Positions 18,656-28,650 of a DNA stretch of 64,000 nucleotides are shown one piece after another (the first letter of the stretch is position 1; each line of letters begins with the position of its first letter). The stretch spans positions 1 to 64,000 of the forward strand of contig WRIC01000007.1 in assembly GCA_009782915.1 (NCBI GenBank). Direction: 5' to 3'. The position numbers and the translations under genes are program-made. This DNA comes from Propionibacteriaceae bacterium. GTDB taxonomy: Bacteria > Actinomycetota > Actinomycetes > Propionibacteriales > Propionibacteriaceae. The notes beneath the pieces were generated by a model. The model was not told where the DNA came from and did not search any database. It was given only the letters and a program-made list of their open reading frames with translations.

Positions 18656-20136
18656 GTTTGTCTATGCGCGAGGTGCGCAAATCTTATGGCACCGCAGAGG
18701 TCCTGCACGGTGTTAGCCTTGAGGCTGAACCCGGTCAGGTTGTTGCGATTGTGGGCGCCAATGGGGCCGGAAAATCAACCCTGATCAAGGTTCTTTCTGG
18801 TGCACACCGCATGGACTCCGGCGAGATGACTCTCGACGGGCAACCACTGAATTTGAAGAACCCCCGCGACGCTATTGAACGAGGAATACGTACGGTCTAT
18901 CAGGAGCTCTCTGTTGTTCCCGAGCTCACCGTTACCGAGAATCTTCTTTTGGGTGCTCTGCCGAAACGTGGTGGTCTGGTGAGTTGGAAACAAGCCCACG
19001 AGCAGGCAGCCCAGCTCTTGGATAATGCTGGGTTCACTAACGTTGACCATCGTACGAAAACTGGTGAGCTCACTGTCGCCAAACAACAGATGGTGGAGAT
19101 TGCGAAAACCTTGGGGGATAACCCGCGAATACTTGTTCTGGATGAGCCCTCTGCTGTCTTGGCAGGATCCGACCTGGATTCGCTGTTCGAGCTGATCAGG
19201 GGTTTGAAGAAAACCGGAACAACCGTTATCTACATCTCCCATCGGCTCCAAGAAGTGCTCGATATTGCCGACAAGATTGTGGTGATGAAAGATGGGGAGT
19301 TTATTGCAGAGATGGCTCCCGATGAGACAGACGAGGATCACATCATTGCTCTCATGGCCGGGCGTACCATCGAACAGATCTATCCCGAACGACGTCAAGA
19401 ATTCGGCGAAGAAACCCTTGCTTTGCACAACTTCACCCGCCCAGGAGAATTCGAAGACATTTCACTATCAGTACGCCGCGGAGAGGTTCTGTCTATCTTT
19501 GGACTGGTTGGATCAGGGCGAAGCGAACTGGTGGAAACCATCTTTGGTGGGCGTCGAATCGGCAGTGGCGACCTCATGATCCATGGGCTACCGAGGCGAT
19601 TCACTCACCCCACCCAAGCCATGAGAGCAGGCCTTGCCCTGGTCACCGAGGACCGCAAACGTACCGGCCTGATTCTTGGCCACACAGTGTCAGAGAATAT
19701 TTCATTGGCCACCATGAAAGGGTTACTGCTCCAGATGAAGAAGATCCGTGCAGGGGTCTCAACGATGACTGAGGATCTGTCGATTCAACCCCATAACTGT
19801 GCCGCCTTGGAAGCCGGCCAGCTCTCTGGGGGAAACCAGCAGAAAGTCGTACTCGCTAAGTGGTTGCTGACCAAGCCATCCATCCTTCTGTTGGATGAAC
19901 CCACTCGTGGAGTGGATGTGGCTACCCGGGTGCAGATTTATTCCATGATTGATCAACTCGCCCGCGAAGGAATGTCGATCCTCATGGTGTCCTCGGATTT
20001 AGCCGAGGCTATTGGTGCAGCTGATCGTGTCCTGGTGATGAGGGAAGGATCACTTGTGGGGGAATTGGAGGCTAGTCAAACCACAGAGGATGAGGTTCTC
20101 GCGTACTCGATAGGAACGAAGAAATGTCAAGAATAG
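18652..20136 (+). CDS. Sugar ABC transporter ATP-binding protein, tandem NBDs (second system)
   Basis: 'GANGAGKSTLIKVLSGAHRMDSG', 'LSGGNQQKVVLAKWLLTKPSILLLDEPTRGVDVATR'. Confidence 0.95.
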   Translation: MSLSMREVRKSYGTAEVLHGVSLEAEPGQVVAIVGANGAGKSTLIKVLSGAHRMDSGEMTLDGQPLNLKNPRDAIERGIRTVYQELSVVPELTVTENLLLGALPKRGGLVSWKQAHEQAAQLLDNAGFTNVDHRTKTGELTVAKQQMVEIAKTLGDNPRILVLDEPSAVLAGSDLDSLFELIRGLKKTGTTVIYISHRLQEVLDIADKIVVMKDGEFIAEMAPDETDEDHIIALMAGRTIEQIYPERRQEFGEETLALHNFTRPGEFEDISLSVRRGEVLSIFGLVGSGRSELVETIFGGRRIGSGDLMIHGLPRRFTHPTQAMRAGLALVTEDRKRTGLILGHTVSENISLATMKGLLLQMKKIRAGVSTMTEDLSIQPHNCAALEAGQLSGGNQQKVVLAKWLLTKPSILLLDEPTRGVDVATRVQIYSMIDQLAREGMSILMVSSDLAEAIGAADRVLVMREGSLVGELEASQTTEDEVLAYSIGTKKCQE

Positions 20137-21116
20137 AATTGCCTGATTTTGGTCTTGAGCGTGGACGCCTGGTTGTGGGCGGGCGAGACATCACCATGGT
20201 TCTGATCCTTGGTATAGCCCTGGTCGCCCTCGCTATTGCGGCCCATCCGTTGACCAACAACATCTTCTACACCGAAAACAATCTCACCAACATCATGCGG
20301 CAGTGGCCCTCTTATGGGTATGGGCTCATTGCGCTAGGGATGTTCTTCGTCATCCTCACCGGTGGCATCGATCTGTCGGTGGGATCGGTGTTGTGTTTCT
20401 CTGGGTTGCTCGCCGCGGGATGCTCCCTGTGGTGGGGGTTGCCCGTCTGGGTGTGCATGCTGGTGGGCATCACTTCAGGAGTGATATGGGGGATGATCAA
20501 CGGGTTCCTTGTCTCCCAGTTTGATCTCGCACCCTTTGTGGTGACCCTAGCGACCATGACCACTATTCGCGGGGCCTGCTACGTACTGTCACCAGTGGCT
20601 TTAACACCCACCGATCCTGGGTTCCGTGGTGTCACCTCGAAACTCATTGGCCCGTTCCCACCGGCCTTCCTGGTCTTAATTCTCTTCCTGATCGTCGCCA
20701 CCGTGTTCTTCAACCGAACACCCTTAGGCCGATCCACGATCGCCATCGGTGGCAACAGGGAAACAGTACGCCTGGCAGGAATTTCGGTGAAGAAAGGGTT
20801 GCTCACCGCGTACATGATTTCAGGATTATGTGCGGGTACGGCTGGGGCTCTCATCGCTTCACGAAGCGGAACAATACAACCCAGCGCAGGGGCGGCCTAT
20901 GAGCTGGACGCTATCGCTGCCTGCGTCATTGGAGGGGCCTCTTTGGCTGGAGGGAAAGGAAAGATACGAGGAGTCATCGTTGGCATGCTGGTCCTCGTAC
21001 TGATGAACAACATCTTGTCGCTACGTGGGGTGGAATCGTACTGGCAACAAGTATTCAAAGGCTTGATCATCATCGTGGTGATCTTGATACAGTCTCGATC
21101 CCGTCAAAAGGATTGA
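20124..21116 (+). CDS. Sugar ABC transporter permease (second system)
   Basis: 'LTGGIDLSVGSVLCFSGLLAAG', 'AIGGNRETVRLAGISVKKGLLTAYMISGL'. Confidence 0.95.
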   Translation: MSRIELPDFGLERGRLVVGGRDITMVLILGIALVALAIAAHPLTNNIFYTENNLTNIMRQWPSYGYGLIALGMFFVILTGGIDLSVGSVLCFSGLLAAGCSLWWGLPVWVCMLVGITSGVIWGMINGFLVSQFDLAPFVVTLATMTTIRGACYVLSPVALTPTDPGFRGVTSKLIGPFPPAFLVLILFLIVATVFFNRTPLGRSTIAIGGNRETVRLAGISVKKGLLTAYMISGLCAGTAGALIASRSGTIQPSAGAAYELDAIAACVIGGASLAGGKGKIRGVIVGMLVLVLMNNILSLRGVESYWQQVFKGLIIIVVILIQSRSRQKD

Positions 21117-21207
21117 GGCAAAGTCCGCTGCGGCCCGGAACTTGGATCCACCAGGTGAGCGACCACAGCACAAGTGATTCGACTAATAAGCAGGTAAGGA
21201 GAATGCT

Positions 21208-22167
21208 ATGAGAATCAAGAAATGGGTGGCGATTGCTGCCGCGAGCCTTCTGGCTCTAGGGACGATGGCGGGCTGCGGTGATTCCGGCAGCACCGGCGGT
21301 GACGGTGGCGACGCCACACTCACCATCGGAATGGCCAATCTCTCTCTAGGAGGCGACTACTTCGAAGGAATGGATAAGGCTGTCAAGGCGCGTGGCGCTG
21401 AGCTGGGCTTCACTGTTGTTTCTTCGAATGCTGATGGCGATGCCAACAAGCTGCTGACCGATGTGGAGAACCTGGTTGCCCAAGGCGTGGACGGAATTAT
21501 TATTTCCGGCGCCTGGCTCAACGACTTCCCAGAAGCACTCGCAGCCGCATCTGACGCCAACATCCCCGTGGTGCTCGTTGACCGTTTGACCTCAACGAAG
21601 AACTACACCGCATGGATCGGCCCAGAAAACGAGCGCATGGGTAAAGAGGTCGGCGAGTATCTCGTCAGCCAGCTCCCTAATGGCGGAACCGCTGTCATCA
21701 TCCGTGGTGGCCCCGAAGACAACACCATTGGTATCGCACGTACCGCTGGTGTGACTGCTGCTTTCACCGCTGCAGGCATCACGATTGAACTGGCCACCGA
21801 CTTTGGTGGATGGAATGCTCAAGATGGCAAGACCGCCATGGAAAACATGATGGCCAAGCTTCCACAGATCGACGTAGTCTTCTGTGAAAACGACGACATG
21901 TGTCTCGGCGCCAAGACCGCTGCTGCTGATGCTGGCAAGACCAACATCATCTTCGGTGGCATCGACGGTTCTGCTAGCGCACTTGCCGCCATCGCTGATG
22001 CAGCCAGTGAATACAAGTATGTGGCCACTGGTTACAACGATCCTAATGTCATTGGCACCAAGGGTGTTGACGTCATGAAGCAGATCCTCGACGGAGAGAC
22101 AGTGGCTCAAGACCAGCCTATTGATTCTCCGCTGATCACCGCTGCCAACGTGGCGGACTTCATCTAG
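21208..22167 (+). CDS. Sugar ABC transporter substrate-binding lipoprotein (second system)
   Basis: Lipobox 'LGTMAGCGDSG'; RbsB-like sequence. Confidence 0.93.
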   Translation: MRIKKWVAIAAASLLALGTMAGCGDSGSTGGDGGDATLTIGMANLSLGGDYFEGMDKAVKARGAELGFTVVSSNADGDANKLLTDVENLVAQGVDGIIISGAWLNDFPEALAAASDANIPVVLVDRLTSTKNYTAWIGPENERMGKEVGEYLVSQLPNGGTAVIIRGGPEDNTIGIARTAGVTAAFTAAGITIELATDFGGWNAQDGKTAMENMMAKLPQIDVVFCENDDMCLGAKTAAADAGKTNIIFGGIDGSASALAAIADAASEYKYVATGYNDPNVIGTKGVDVMKQILDGETVAQDQPIDSPLITAANVADFI

Positions 22168-22187
22168 GAACATGAAGGATCGTTCTC

Positions 22188-22853
22188 ATGAGTGACATCA
22201 TTGATTGCCTCTCCCGTCGGATCATCCCAGTCGCAGTTCTGGATGACGTACGCCACGGGCCCCTCCTCGGTGAGGCACTCATAGCTGGGGGACTTCCCCT
22301 GGTCGAAATCACTTTGAGAACCCAAGCCGGACTGGCCGCCATCGCAACACTCGCGCGCGATGGCGGCCCGACCGGGTCACAACTATTGGTGGGTGCTGGA
22401 ACAGTGACATCCACCGATCAGGTGGAGGCAGCTGTGAGCGCCGGGGCAAAATTCATTGTTTCCCCCGGATATAGCGCTGAAGTTGTTCACGCAGCCCAAA
22501 AACTCGGGGTCACAGTCATTCCAGGGGTAGCTACCGCTGGTGAAATGATGGCAGCACTGGGTCAGGGTCTTCGGTTGGTCAAATTCTTTCCAGCTTCCCA
22601 TCTGGGTGGTCCCGCGGGGTTGGCGGCGTTCACGGGGGTCTTCCCCGAACTCAGCTTCGTCCCCACCGGTGGGGTGGGCCCCAACAATCTCGGTGACTAT
22701 CTGTCTATGACATCGGTGGCGGCCGTGGGTGGTTCCTGGATGATCCCGCGTGAGGCCTTGCACCATGGCGATGGTCCAACCATTGAGGCGCTGACGAAAC
22801 AAGCTGTTGAGCTCGCTGCGCCGTACAAGCTTTCAACACGGGAGGACACATGA
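22188..22853 (+). CDS. KDPG/KHG aldolase family protein
   Basis: 'LVEITLRTQAGLAAI', 'LLVGAGTVTSTDQVEAAVSAGAKFIVSPGYS', 'VKFFPASHLGG', 'FVPTGGV'. Confidence 0.93.
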   Translation: MSDIIDCLSRRIIPVAVLDDVRHGPLLGEALIAGGLPLVEITLRTQAGLAAIATLARDGGPTGSQLLVGAGTVTSTDQVEAAVSAGAKFIVSPGYSAEVVHAAQKLGVTVIPGVATAGEMMAALGQGLRLVKFFPASHLGGPAGLAAFTGVFPELSFVPTGGVGPNNLGDYLSMTSVAAVGGSWMIPREALHHGDGPTIEALTKQAVELAAPYKLSTREDT

Positions 22854-23947
22854 TGAAGATCAAAGCACCCGACCAGTGCGAATTTGATGTCGTTTCTTTG
22901 GGCGAGGTGATGCTTCGCCTCGATCCAGGAGAATCAAGGATTCGTGCTGCTCGCCAGTTCAACATCTGGGAGGGTGGGGGAGAATACAATGTCGCTCGCA
23001 GTTTGAGCGCAGTCTTCGCTCAGCGTACGGGCCTGCTCACCGGATTACCCGACCATGAGCTGGGTCGTTTAGCAGAAGGACTGATTCGCTCCTCAGGAGT
23101 AGACACCTCCATGATCCATTGGAGTCCCTATGACGGTGTAGGTGAAGCTGGTCGCCTGGGGCTCAATTTCACCGAGCGTGGTTTCGGGGTTCGCTCCGCT
23201 TTGGGCATCTCTGATCGCGCCCACACTGTGGCCTCACAGATTCGGGCGGAAGACTTCGACCTGGAGGATTTATTCGTACGCCGTGGTGTGCGCTGGCTGC
23301 ATACAGGGGGAATCTTTGCTGCCCTATCCCCCCAAGCTGCTCATCTTGCTGAAGATGTCATGGCCCTAGCCCGCGAGCATTCAACTGTGGTGTCCTATGA
23401 CTTGAATTATCGTGAATCCTTGTGGCGTCGCTTTGGTGGGCAACCAGCAGCCCAAGGTGTCAACCAGCGTCTTGCCCCACTGGTGGATGTGATGCTCGGT
23501 AATGAGGAGGATTTCTCTGCCGCACTTGGAATGACTGCGGAAGGAATCGGGCCAGACCTCGACGATCTTCCCCTGCCCGCTTTCACCGCTCTTATTGAGC
23601 AGGTGGGGGTAACGTACCCAAATATCCAGATGGTGGCGACCACTTTGCGCCGTGTTGTGACCGCGACAGTTAACGATTGGGGAGCTATTGCATGGCAGCG
23701 TGGTGTTGGTTTCGTGGAAGCTGAGCAACGCTGCGGTTTGGAGATCCTCGACCGTGTCGGAGGTGGAGATTCTTTTGCCGCTGGAATGATCTATGGGTTG
23801 CTGAAGGGTATGGACATCGACAAGGCTGTCCGCTACGGCACGGCCCATGGTGCCCTAGCAATGACCACCCCAGGGGATGTATCCCAAGCTGACCTCACCC
23901 AAGTCAGTAGGCTGGTTGATGGCGGTAATGCCCGCGTCATCCGGTAG
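22850..23947 (+). CDS. PfkB family sugar kinase (KDG kinase-like)
   Basis: 'SLGEVMLRLDPGESRIRAARQFNIWEGGGEYNVARSL', 'VVSYDLNYRESLW', 'RVGGGDSFAAGMIYGLL'. Confidence 0.92.
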   Translation: MMKIKAPDQCEFDVVSLGEVMLRLDPGESRIRAARQFNIWEGGGEYNVARSLSAVFAQRTGLLTGLPDHELGRLAEGLIRSSGVDTSMIHWSPYDGVGEAGRLGLNFTERGFGVRSALGISDRAHTVASQIRAEDFDLEDLFVRRGVRWLHTGGIFAALSPQAAHLAEDVMALAREHSTVVSYDLNYRESLWRRFGGQPAAQGVNQRLAPLVDVMLGNEEDFSAALGMTAEGIGPDLDDLPLPAFTALIEQVGVTYPNIQMVATTLRRVVTATVNDWGAIAWQRGVGFVEAEQRCGLEILDRVGGGDSFAAGMIYGLLKGMDIDKAVRYGTAHGALAMTTPGDVSQADLTQVSRLVDGGNARVIR

Positions 23948-23979
23948 TTTTACCGTGGCTCGATGGGTGAGCACATCAT

Positions 23980-25062
23980 CTATGGCACGATCGCCAGGAA
24001 GATGAAGGCAGCCAAGAGGGATAGGTGCAACATCGCGTGCAGGGTTTTGGCCCGCCCTGGGACCACGGTGAGAACAGCCACGATGGTGGAGGTGATGAGC
24101 AACACAATCTGGACAGGCTCCAAACCAAGGGTTAAGGGGGTGGGGAGCCAGATCGAGGCCACAGCCAAGGTGGGGATCGTCAAACCAATGGAAGCGATGG
24201 CGGAGCCGTACCCCAAATTCAACGAGATTTGGGTACGATTCTTCGCTGCGGCGCGTACTGCGGCAATCGACTCAGGCATCAGCACCATCACTGCAATGAT
24301 CACACCAACAAAAGAAGCAGGCAACCCCAACCAGGACACCCCAGCCTCAATAGCTGGTGACTCGATCTTGGTGAGCCCCACCACCGAAACCAGGGCGATC
24401 GGAAGAAGAACCACCGAGGTGAGGGTGGTCGACAAGGAGGGTGCATGAGCATGGACCTCCTTTTCTTTGGCAACAGGCAGGAAGAAGTCGCGGTGTTTGA
24501 TGGTCTGGGTGAAAACAAAGAATCCGTAAACCACCAGTGAAGCGACGGCGACAAAAGCCAGCTGCGGTCCAACGTACCTGGGGGCAATATCCGACACCGT
24601 GAAACGCGGAAGAACCATGGTGATCGTGGCGAGCAGGACTACGGACCCGAGGGCAGCCCCAGTCCCCTCAGGATTGAACTTGGTCAAGTGATATTTCTTA
24701 GCACCCACCAGCAGGGAAATACCTACGATACCGTTCATGGTGATCATGACCGCAGCGAATACCGTATCGCGGGCCAAGGTGGAGACGTTTCCGGTGTTCG
24801 ACATCATGAGGGTGACAATGAGAGCCACCTCGATAATCGTCACCGCCACCGCGAGGATGAGCGAACCGAAGGGTTCCCCCACCTTGTGGGCAATAGTTTC
24901 AGCGTGGTGGACAGCAGCCAATACCGATCCCACCAAGAGCACCGCTTCGATCACCAGCACCCAGCTAGCAGGGTAGCGCCCCCACGAAAAAATCAGCGCA
25001 ACAAAAGCCACAACAGGCAGGATGGTTGTCCACTTCACCAGTCCACTCACAAAAGAATTCAC
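23980..25062 (-). CDS. Calcium:proton antiporter, ChaA-like
   Basis: Multiple TM; two-fold 'VAVTIIEVALIVTLM' / 'VMLPESIAAVRAAAKNRTQISLNLGYGSAIASIGLTIPT' repeats. Confidence 0.88.
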   Translation of the reverse strand: MNSFVSGLVKWTTILPVVAFVALIFSWGRYPASWVLVIEAVLLVGSVLAAVHHAETIAHKVGEPFGSLILAVAVTIIEVALIVTLMMSNTGNVSTLARDTVFAAVMITMNGIVGISLLVGAKKYHLTKFNPEGTGAALGSVVLLATITMVLPRFTVSDIAPRYVGPQLAFVAVASLVVYGFFVFTQTIKHRDFFLPVAKEKEVHAHAPSLSTTLTSVVLLPIALVSVVGLTKIESPAIEAGVSWLGLPASFVGVIIAVMVLMPESIAAVRAAAKNRTQISLNLGYGSAIASIGLTIPTLAVASIWLPTPLTLGLEPVQIVLLITSTIVAVLTVVPGRAKTLHAMLHLSLLAAFIFLAIVP

Positions 25063-25107
25063 CGGTCAATTCTACTGCGGTCATTCAAGAGGAGGATATA
25101 AGTTGGT

Positions 25108-25141
25108 GTGACAAAACAGTACCGTCCCCATTTGTCACACC
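25108..25141. repeat. Short palindromic repeat of the TGTGACA...GGGGACGG family
   Basis: 'ggtgtgacaaaacagtaccgtccccatttgtcacacc' inverted repeat; relatives at 16303, 43220 and 44485. Confidence 0.6.
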
Positions 25142-25143
25142 CG

Positions 25144-26820
25144 CTACGAGGTCATGACTCCGGTAGCCTGGCATTCCTCGGTGGTTGTTGTCATGATTTG
25201 GAGGGCAAAATGGGTGCCTCGCAGGGATATGAACCCGGTTTCGGACATGACCCCACCCTCACTGCGTACTAAAGCGGAAATCAGTGGCCACTGCGAGGGG
25301 CCCACCTGCGCCTGATCTGGTTGGGTTGCGCACTGGATGCGTGCCAGTGCCCAAAGATCAACAAGCGAGAGCTCACTGAGGGATTGGTCGGTCAGATTCC
25401 CACTCCATTCATCGACGCGATCTATCCGCTCTTGAGGTATCTCACGTTCGCAGGTGTCAAACAACCGGTTGGCGATAGCTATCGAGGTCGGATCAAGATC
25501 TGTCTCAGATGCCCCCAGTGCAGAATCTAGTACGGCAAAACCTGATTCGGAGCATTGTATCTCTGGGTTGTCGCTGGTGAGCATCAAAGAGGAGACGATG
25601 TCGATCACACCGGAGAGAGCATGGAAGTCTTCCCCAAAATCTATGTCGTTAATCTTCGCAAATAGCGCAGTATCTTCGCTGGTGAGTTTTTGGCCTTGCC
25701 CGAGGAGCAGGGAGAGATATTCGACAGGATCAGCTTCGTCGTACACTGTTTCGGGAATGTCGATCGGAGAGCCGAGGATACGCCCGTCATAGAGCGGAAA
25801 AGACAGGGAGGGGCCAGTGAAGTATTCCAGTGTGGGCAAGCCACCCTCGATGGCTACTTCACTGAGTATCTCTACCTGTTCGGGTGGTGGTACGAACGAC
25901 TCTCCGAGAAGGTGTGCTGTTGCCTGGAGTGGAGCGAGTTGCTCAGTAGCTATACGGGGATCACTGTCGCCTAGCGAGTCGCGCAGAATGGTGAACATGG
26001 AGTTAACATTTTCCCGATAGGTTTCACTGTCCTGAAAATGAGAGACCCTTGCCTGTTCAAGGAGAAGCAGGAAGAAACTTGCACCACCGTCATCAGCATC
26101 GACATCCTCGGATAAGTATTCAGCTGCGTTCTCCCAGAGCTGTTGCCTTTGTTCCGAGGAGCATGGGGTGTAAACACCGGGTGGGAAAGCAATGAGGAAT
26201 AATCCATAGGTCCAGTCAGGATTGTCTTGCTCAAGATCACATAGCGTACGGTAGGGATCCAGGATTCCTCGAAGATCCTGGTTGACCGAGCCGGGTTGGC
26301 CACCAAAAAGGATCCATGCCCATACCGCCATGTAAACGTCGATGACATCGGCTTGTTCAGGATCTACCCCAGCGAGAGGGGTCCCACCGAAAAACATCTG
26401 TCGAAGTAGCGTGCGTTGGTCATCTGTCAGCATCTGGGTGACCTGATCAGCCCAACCAATCTCATAAGCGACATAGGCTGGTGGTGCCCATGCGAAGGAT
26501 GACTCCATAGTGGTCATATCGGTTGCGGCATCATTGACTCGCTTCAGAACAGTTTTCCATCCTGATTCTCCGAGGATCTCGGGCGCTGTGGGCCCTAATC
26601 CTGCAACAGCACGAGCCCTGAGGTACATCCCCGTCACATCGATGGCTGCCAGGTCATCTGCACCGACCGCAACGATTGAACCATCAGTGTTCTCTGCCAC
26701 AGAGACGCTCTCATAGAGCGAAGCCGTGGCATCCAACCACTCATCCCAGCTCACTTTCGATGTTGCGGGGGTACATCCCACAAGACAGACCACAAGGGCT
26801 ACCAGCAAACAACGACGCAT
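25144..26820 (-). CDS. Predicted lipoprotein of unknown function
   Basis: 'MRRCLLVALVVCLVGCTPATSKV' lipobox; long ORF with normal codon use. Confidence 0.7.
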   Translation of the reverse strand: MRRCLLVALVVCLVGCTPATSKVSWDEWLDATASLYESVSVAENTDGSIVAVGADDLAAIDVTGMYLRARAVAGLGPTAPEILGESGWKTVLKRVNDAATDMTTMESSFAWAPPAYVAYEIGWADQVTQMLTDDQRTLLRQMFFGGTPLAGVDPEQADVIDVYMAVWAWILFGGQPGSVNQDLRGILDPYRTLCDLEQDNPDWTYGLFLIAFPPGVYTPCSSEQRQQLWENAAEYLSEDVDADDGGASFFLLLLEQARVSHFQDSETYRENVNSMFTILRDSLGDSDPRIATEQLAPLQATAHLLGESFVPPPEQVEILSEVAIEGGLPTLEYFTGPSLSFPLYDGRILGSPIDIPETVYDEADPVEYLSLLLGQGQKLTSEDTALFAKINDIDFGEDFHALSGVIDIVSSLMLTSDNPEIQCSESGFAVLDSALGASETDLDPTSIAIANRLFDTCEREIPQERIDRVDEWSGNLTDQSLSELSLVDLWALARIQCATQPDQAQVGPSQWPLISALVRSEGGVMSETGFISLRGTHFALQIMTTTTEECQATGVMTS

Positions 26821-26928
26821 GTGTACTCCAACAGTTCGGCTGCTGACAGTCTCTCACATCTGCCGACAGCGGGACAGTTGGGGACAGGCACTGAGTCCCA
26901 GCCTGCCCCGGTTCCGGCGCTACGATGG

Positions 26929-27690
26929 ATGGGGGAAGGAGTATGGATGGAAACCTGGGTGAAGAAGCGGTCCCACACCCCTCCTGGTTTGTTTGCTGCT
27001 GAGGCTGCAGGGTTGCGGTGGTTGGCGGTTGAGCGGGGAGTGCCGGTAGTGGGGGTCATTGAACAAGGTGAGAAGTCGATTACCCTGGAGCGGTTGGGTC
27101 GCGCGACACCCACTGAGCGCGATGCCACCCAGTTTGCTCAAAAACTGGTCAGGACCCATGACGCGGGGGCAACCAGTTTTGGCCAGGGGCCACCGGATTA
27201 CTTTGGTTTGTCCTATATCGCTGATCTGCCCATGTCCTGTGAACTGTCCGCGTCGTGGGGGAGATTCTATGGTGAACAACGGGTCTTACCGTACGCGCGC
27301 CAAGCCGGGTTCTCCACCGAGGACATGAAAGTTTTTGAGAAGCTGACTTCCCGGCTGGTCGAGGGGGTTTTCGATGATGAGGCACCACCTGCTCGACTGC
27401 ATGGAGATCTGTGGAGTGGGAATGTGATGTGGACGCCAACAGGTGCGGTCCTCATCGATCCCTCGGCTCATGGTGGGCATCGGTTGACCGATCTGGCGAT
27501 GATGTCGCTCTTCGGTTTGCCCTTCTTGGAGACTGTCCTCACCACCTATGCCCACGAATCTGAGTTTCTCCCCACCGATTGGCGTACTCTCATCGACCTC
27601 CACCAGGTCTACCCGCTGTTGGTCCACGCCGTACTCTTCGGAGGTGGTTACGCTCACCAAGCAGTACGCGCCGCGCGACCATACGTGTGA
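26929..27690 (+). CDS. Fructosamine kinase / APH-like kinase family protein
   Basis: 'METWVKKRSHTPPGLFAAEAAGLRWLAV', 'ARLHGDLWSGNVMWTPTGAVLIDPSAHGGHRLTDLAMM'. Confidence 0.9.
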   Translation: MGEGVWMETWVKKRSHTPPGLFAAEAAGLRWLAVERGVPVVGVIEQGEKSITLERLGRATPTERDATQFAQKLVRTHDAGATSFGQGPPDYFGLSYIADLPMSCELSASWGRFYGEQRVLPYARQAGFSTEDMKVFEKLTSRLVEGVFDDEAPPARLHGDLWSGNVMWTPTGAVLIDPSAHGGHRLTDLAMMSLFGLPFLETVLTTYAHESEFLPTDWRTLIDLHQVYPLLVHAVLFGGGYAHQAVRAARPYV

Positions 27691-27707
27691 ACTGGTGAAT
27701 TGATGTT

Positions 27708-27752
27708 CGTGTCCACAGTTAACGGTCATCATCACCGTTAACTGTGGACACG
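27708..27752. terminator. Long perfect palindrome between convergent genes
   Basis: CGTGTCCACAGTTAACGGT-catcatc-ACCGTTAACTGTGGACACG, 19-bp perfect arms; no U-tract either side. Confidence 0.6.
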
Positions 27753-27774
27753 AGTGAAAAAGGCGGTTGAAGAC

Positions 27775-28530
27775 TCAGTGGCCCAACATGGGGATGCCGA
27801 GCATTCCAACGAGGATGCCGATCCCATAGGTGACACTCATCGCTAGTGCGCCAACGATGATGTTGCGTACGAGTGCTCTCATCTTGGAGGCTTGACCCAA
27901 CCAGGCCGAGACGACACCGGTCAGTGCCAGCGCGAGGGTGACAGCGATCAAGGTGGCCGCCACGCGAATATTAGGTGGGGAAGCCATGGCTAGCATCGGA
28001 ATCAGGGCACCAGCGGTGAAAGCAATAAAAGATGCGAAAGCCGCTGCCCATGGTGAGGTCTGCTCATGGGCGGAGATTCCATAGCGGGCCTGGGTGTGGG
28101 TGCCAATAGCGTCATGGTCGGTGAGAGTCTTGGCGATGGAGGTGGCCTCTTTCTTGGAGAACCCTTGTTCCTCGTAGGTGCCGGCCAGATCGGTGAGTGC
28201 TCGATCCATGTCGGTGTCGAGAAGGTGGCGTACCTTCTTCACCGCACCCAACTCGGTGTCCTTCTGAGTTGAGACCGACACATATTCACCCCCAGCCATA
28301 GCGAAGGCTCCAGCAACCAGCCCAGCCAAACCGGAGATGAACAGGTGCTGGGTTTCCACCACGTCGGAGGTAGCAGCGGCACCAGCAACACCCATGAGGA
28401 TACCGGCCACCGAGACGATGCCGTCGTTGGCACCCAGTACGCCAGCACGTAACCAGTTCAATCGGGAGGCCAGAGATTTAGAGGATTTTGTAAAGTCAGT
28501 AGCTTCAGGAGCTTCAATTGTTTCTGCCAT
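27775..28530 (-). CDS. VIT1/CCC1 transporter family protein
   Basis: 'SRLNWLRAGVLGANDGIVSVAGILMGVAGAA' and 'SPWAAAFASFIAFTAGALIPML'; true start probably the ATG at 28530, not 29076. Confidence 0.92.
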   Translation of the reverse strand: MAETIEAPEATDFTKSSKSLASRLNWLRAGVLGANDGIVSVAGILMGVAGAAATSDVVETQHLFISGLAGLVAGAFAMAGGEYVSVSTQKDTELGAVKKVRHLLDTDMDRALTDLAGTYEEQGFSKKEATSIAKTLTDHDAIGTHTQARYGISAHEQTSPWAAAFASFIAFTAGALIPMLAMASPPNIRVAATLIAVTLALALTGVVSAWLGQASKMRALVRNIIVGALAMSVTYGIGILVGMLGIPMLGH

Positions 28531-28650
28531 ACCCCCATCGTTGCTGATTGCCTTGGTGTTCACAACTAAGGCATACCTAGGCTTGCTAGAATCTCCTGGT
28601 ATCCCTGCGTACGTCATACTGTGGTTGGTCATGTGTGCAGGTGGTACGCG

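Noticed and set aside
18775-19428. 217-aa minus-strand ORF
   Set aside because: Antisense to an ABC ATPase with intact motifs.
23963-24448. 161-aa plus-strand ORF
   Set aside because: Antisense to the Ca/H antiporter; no family resemblance.
28530-28650. T-box leader for leuS
   Set aside because: The upstream region is too short and I could not find a convincing T-box core.
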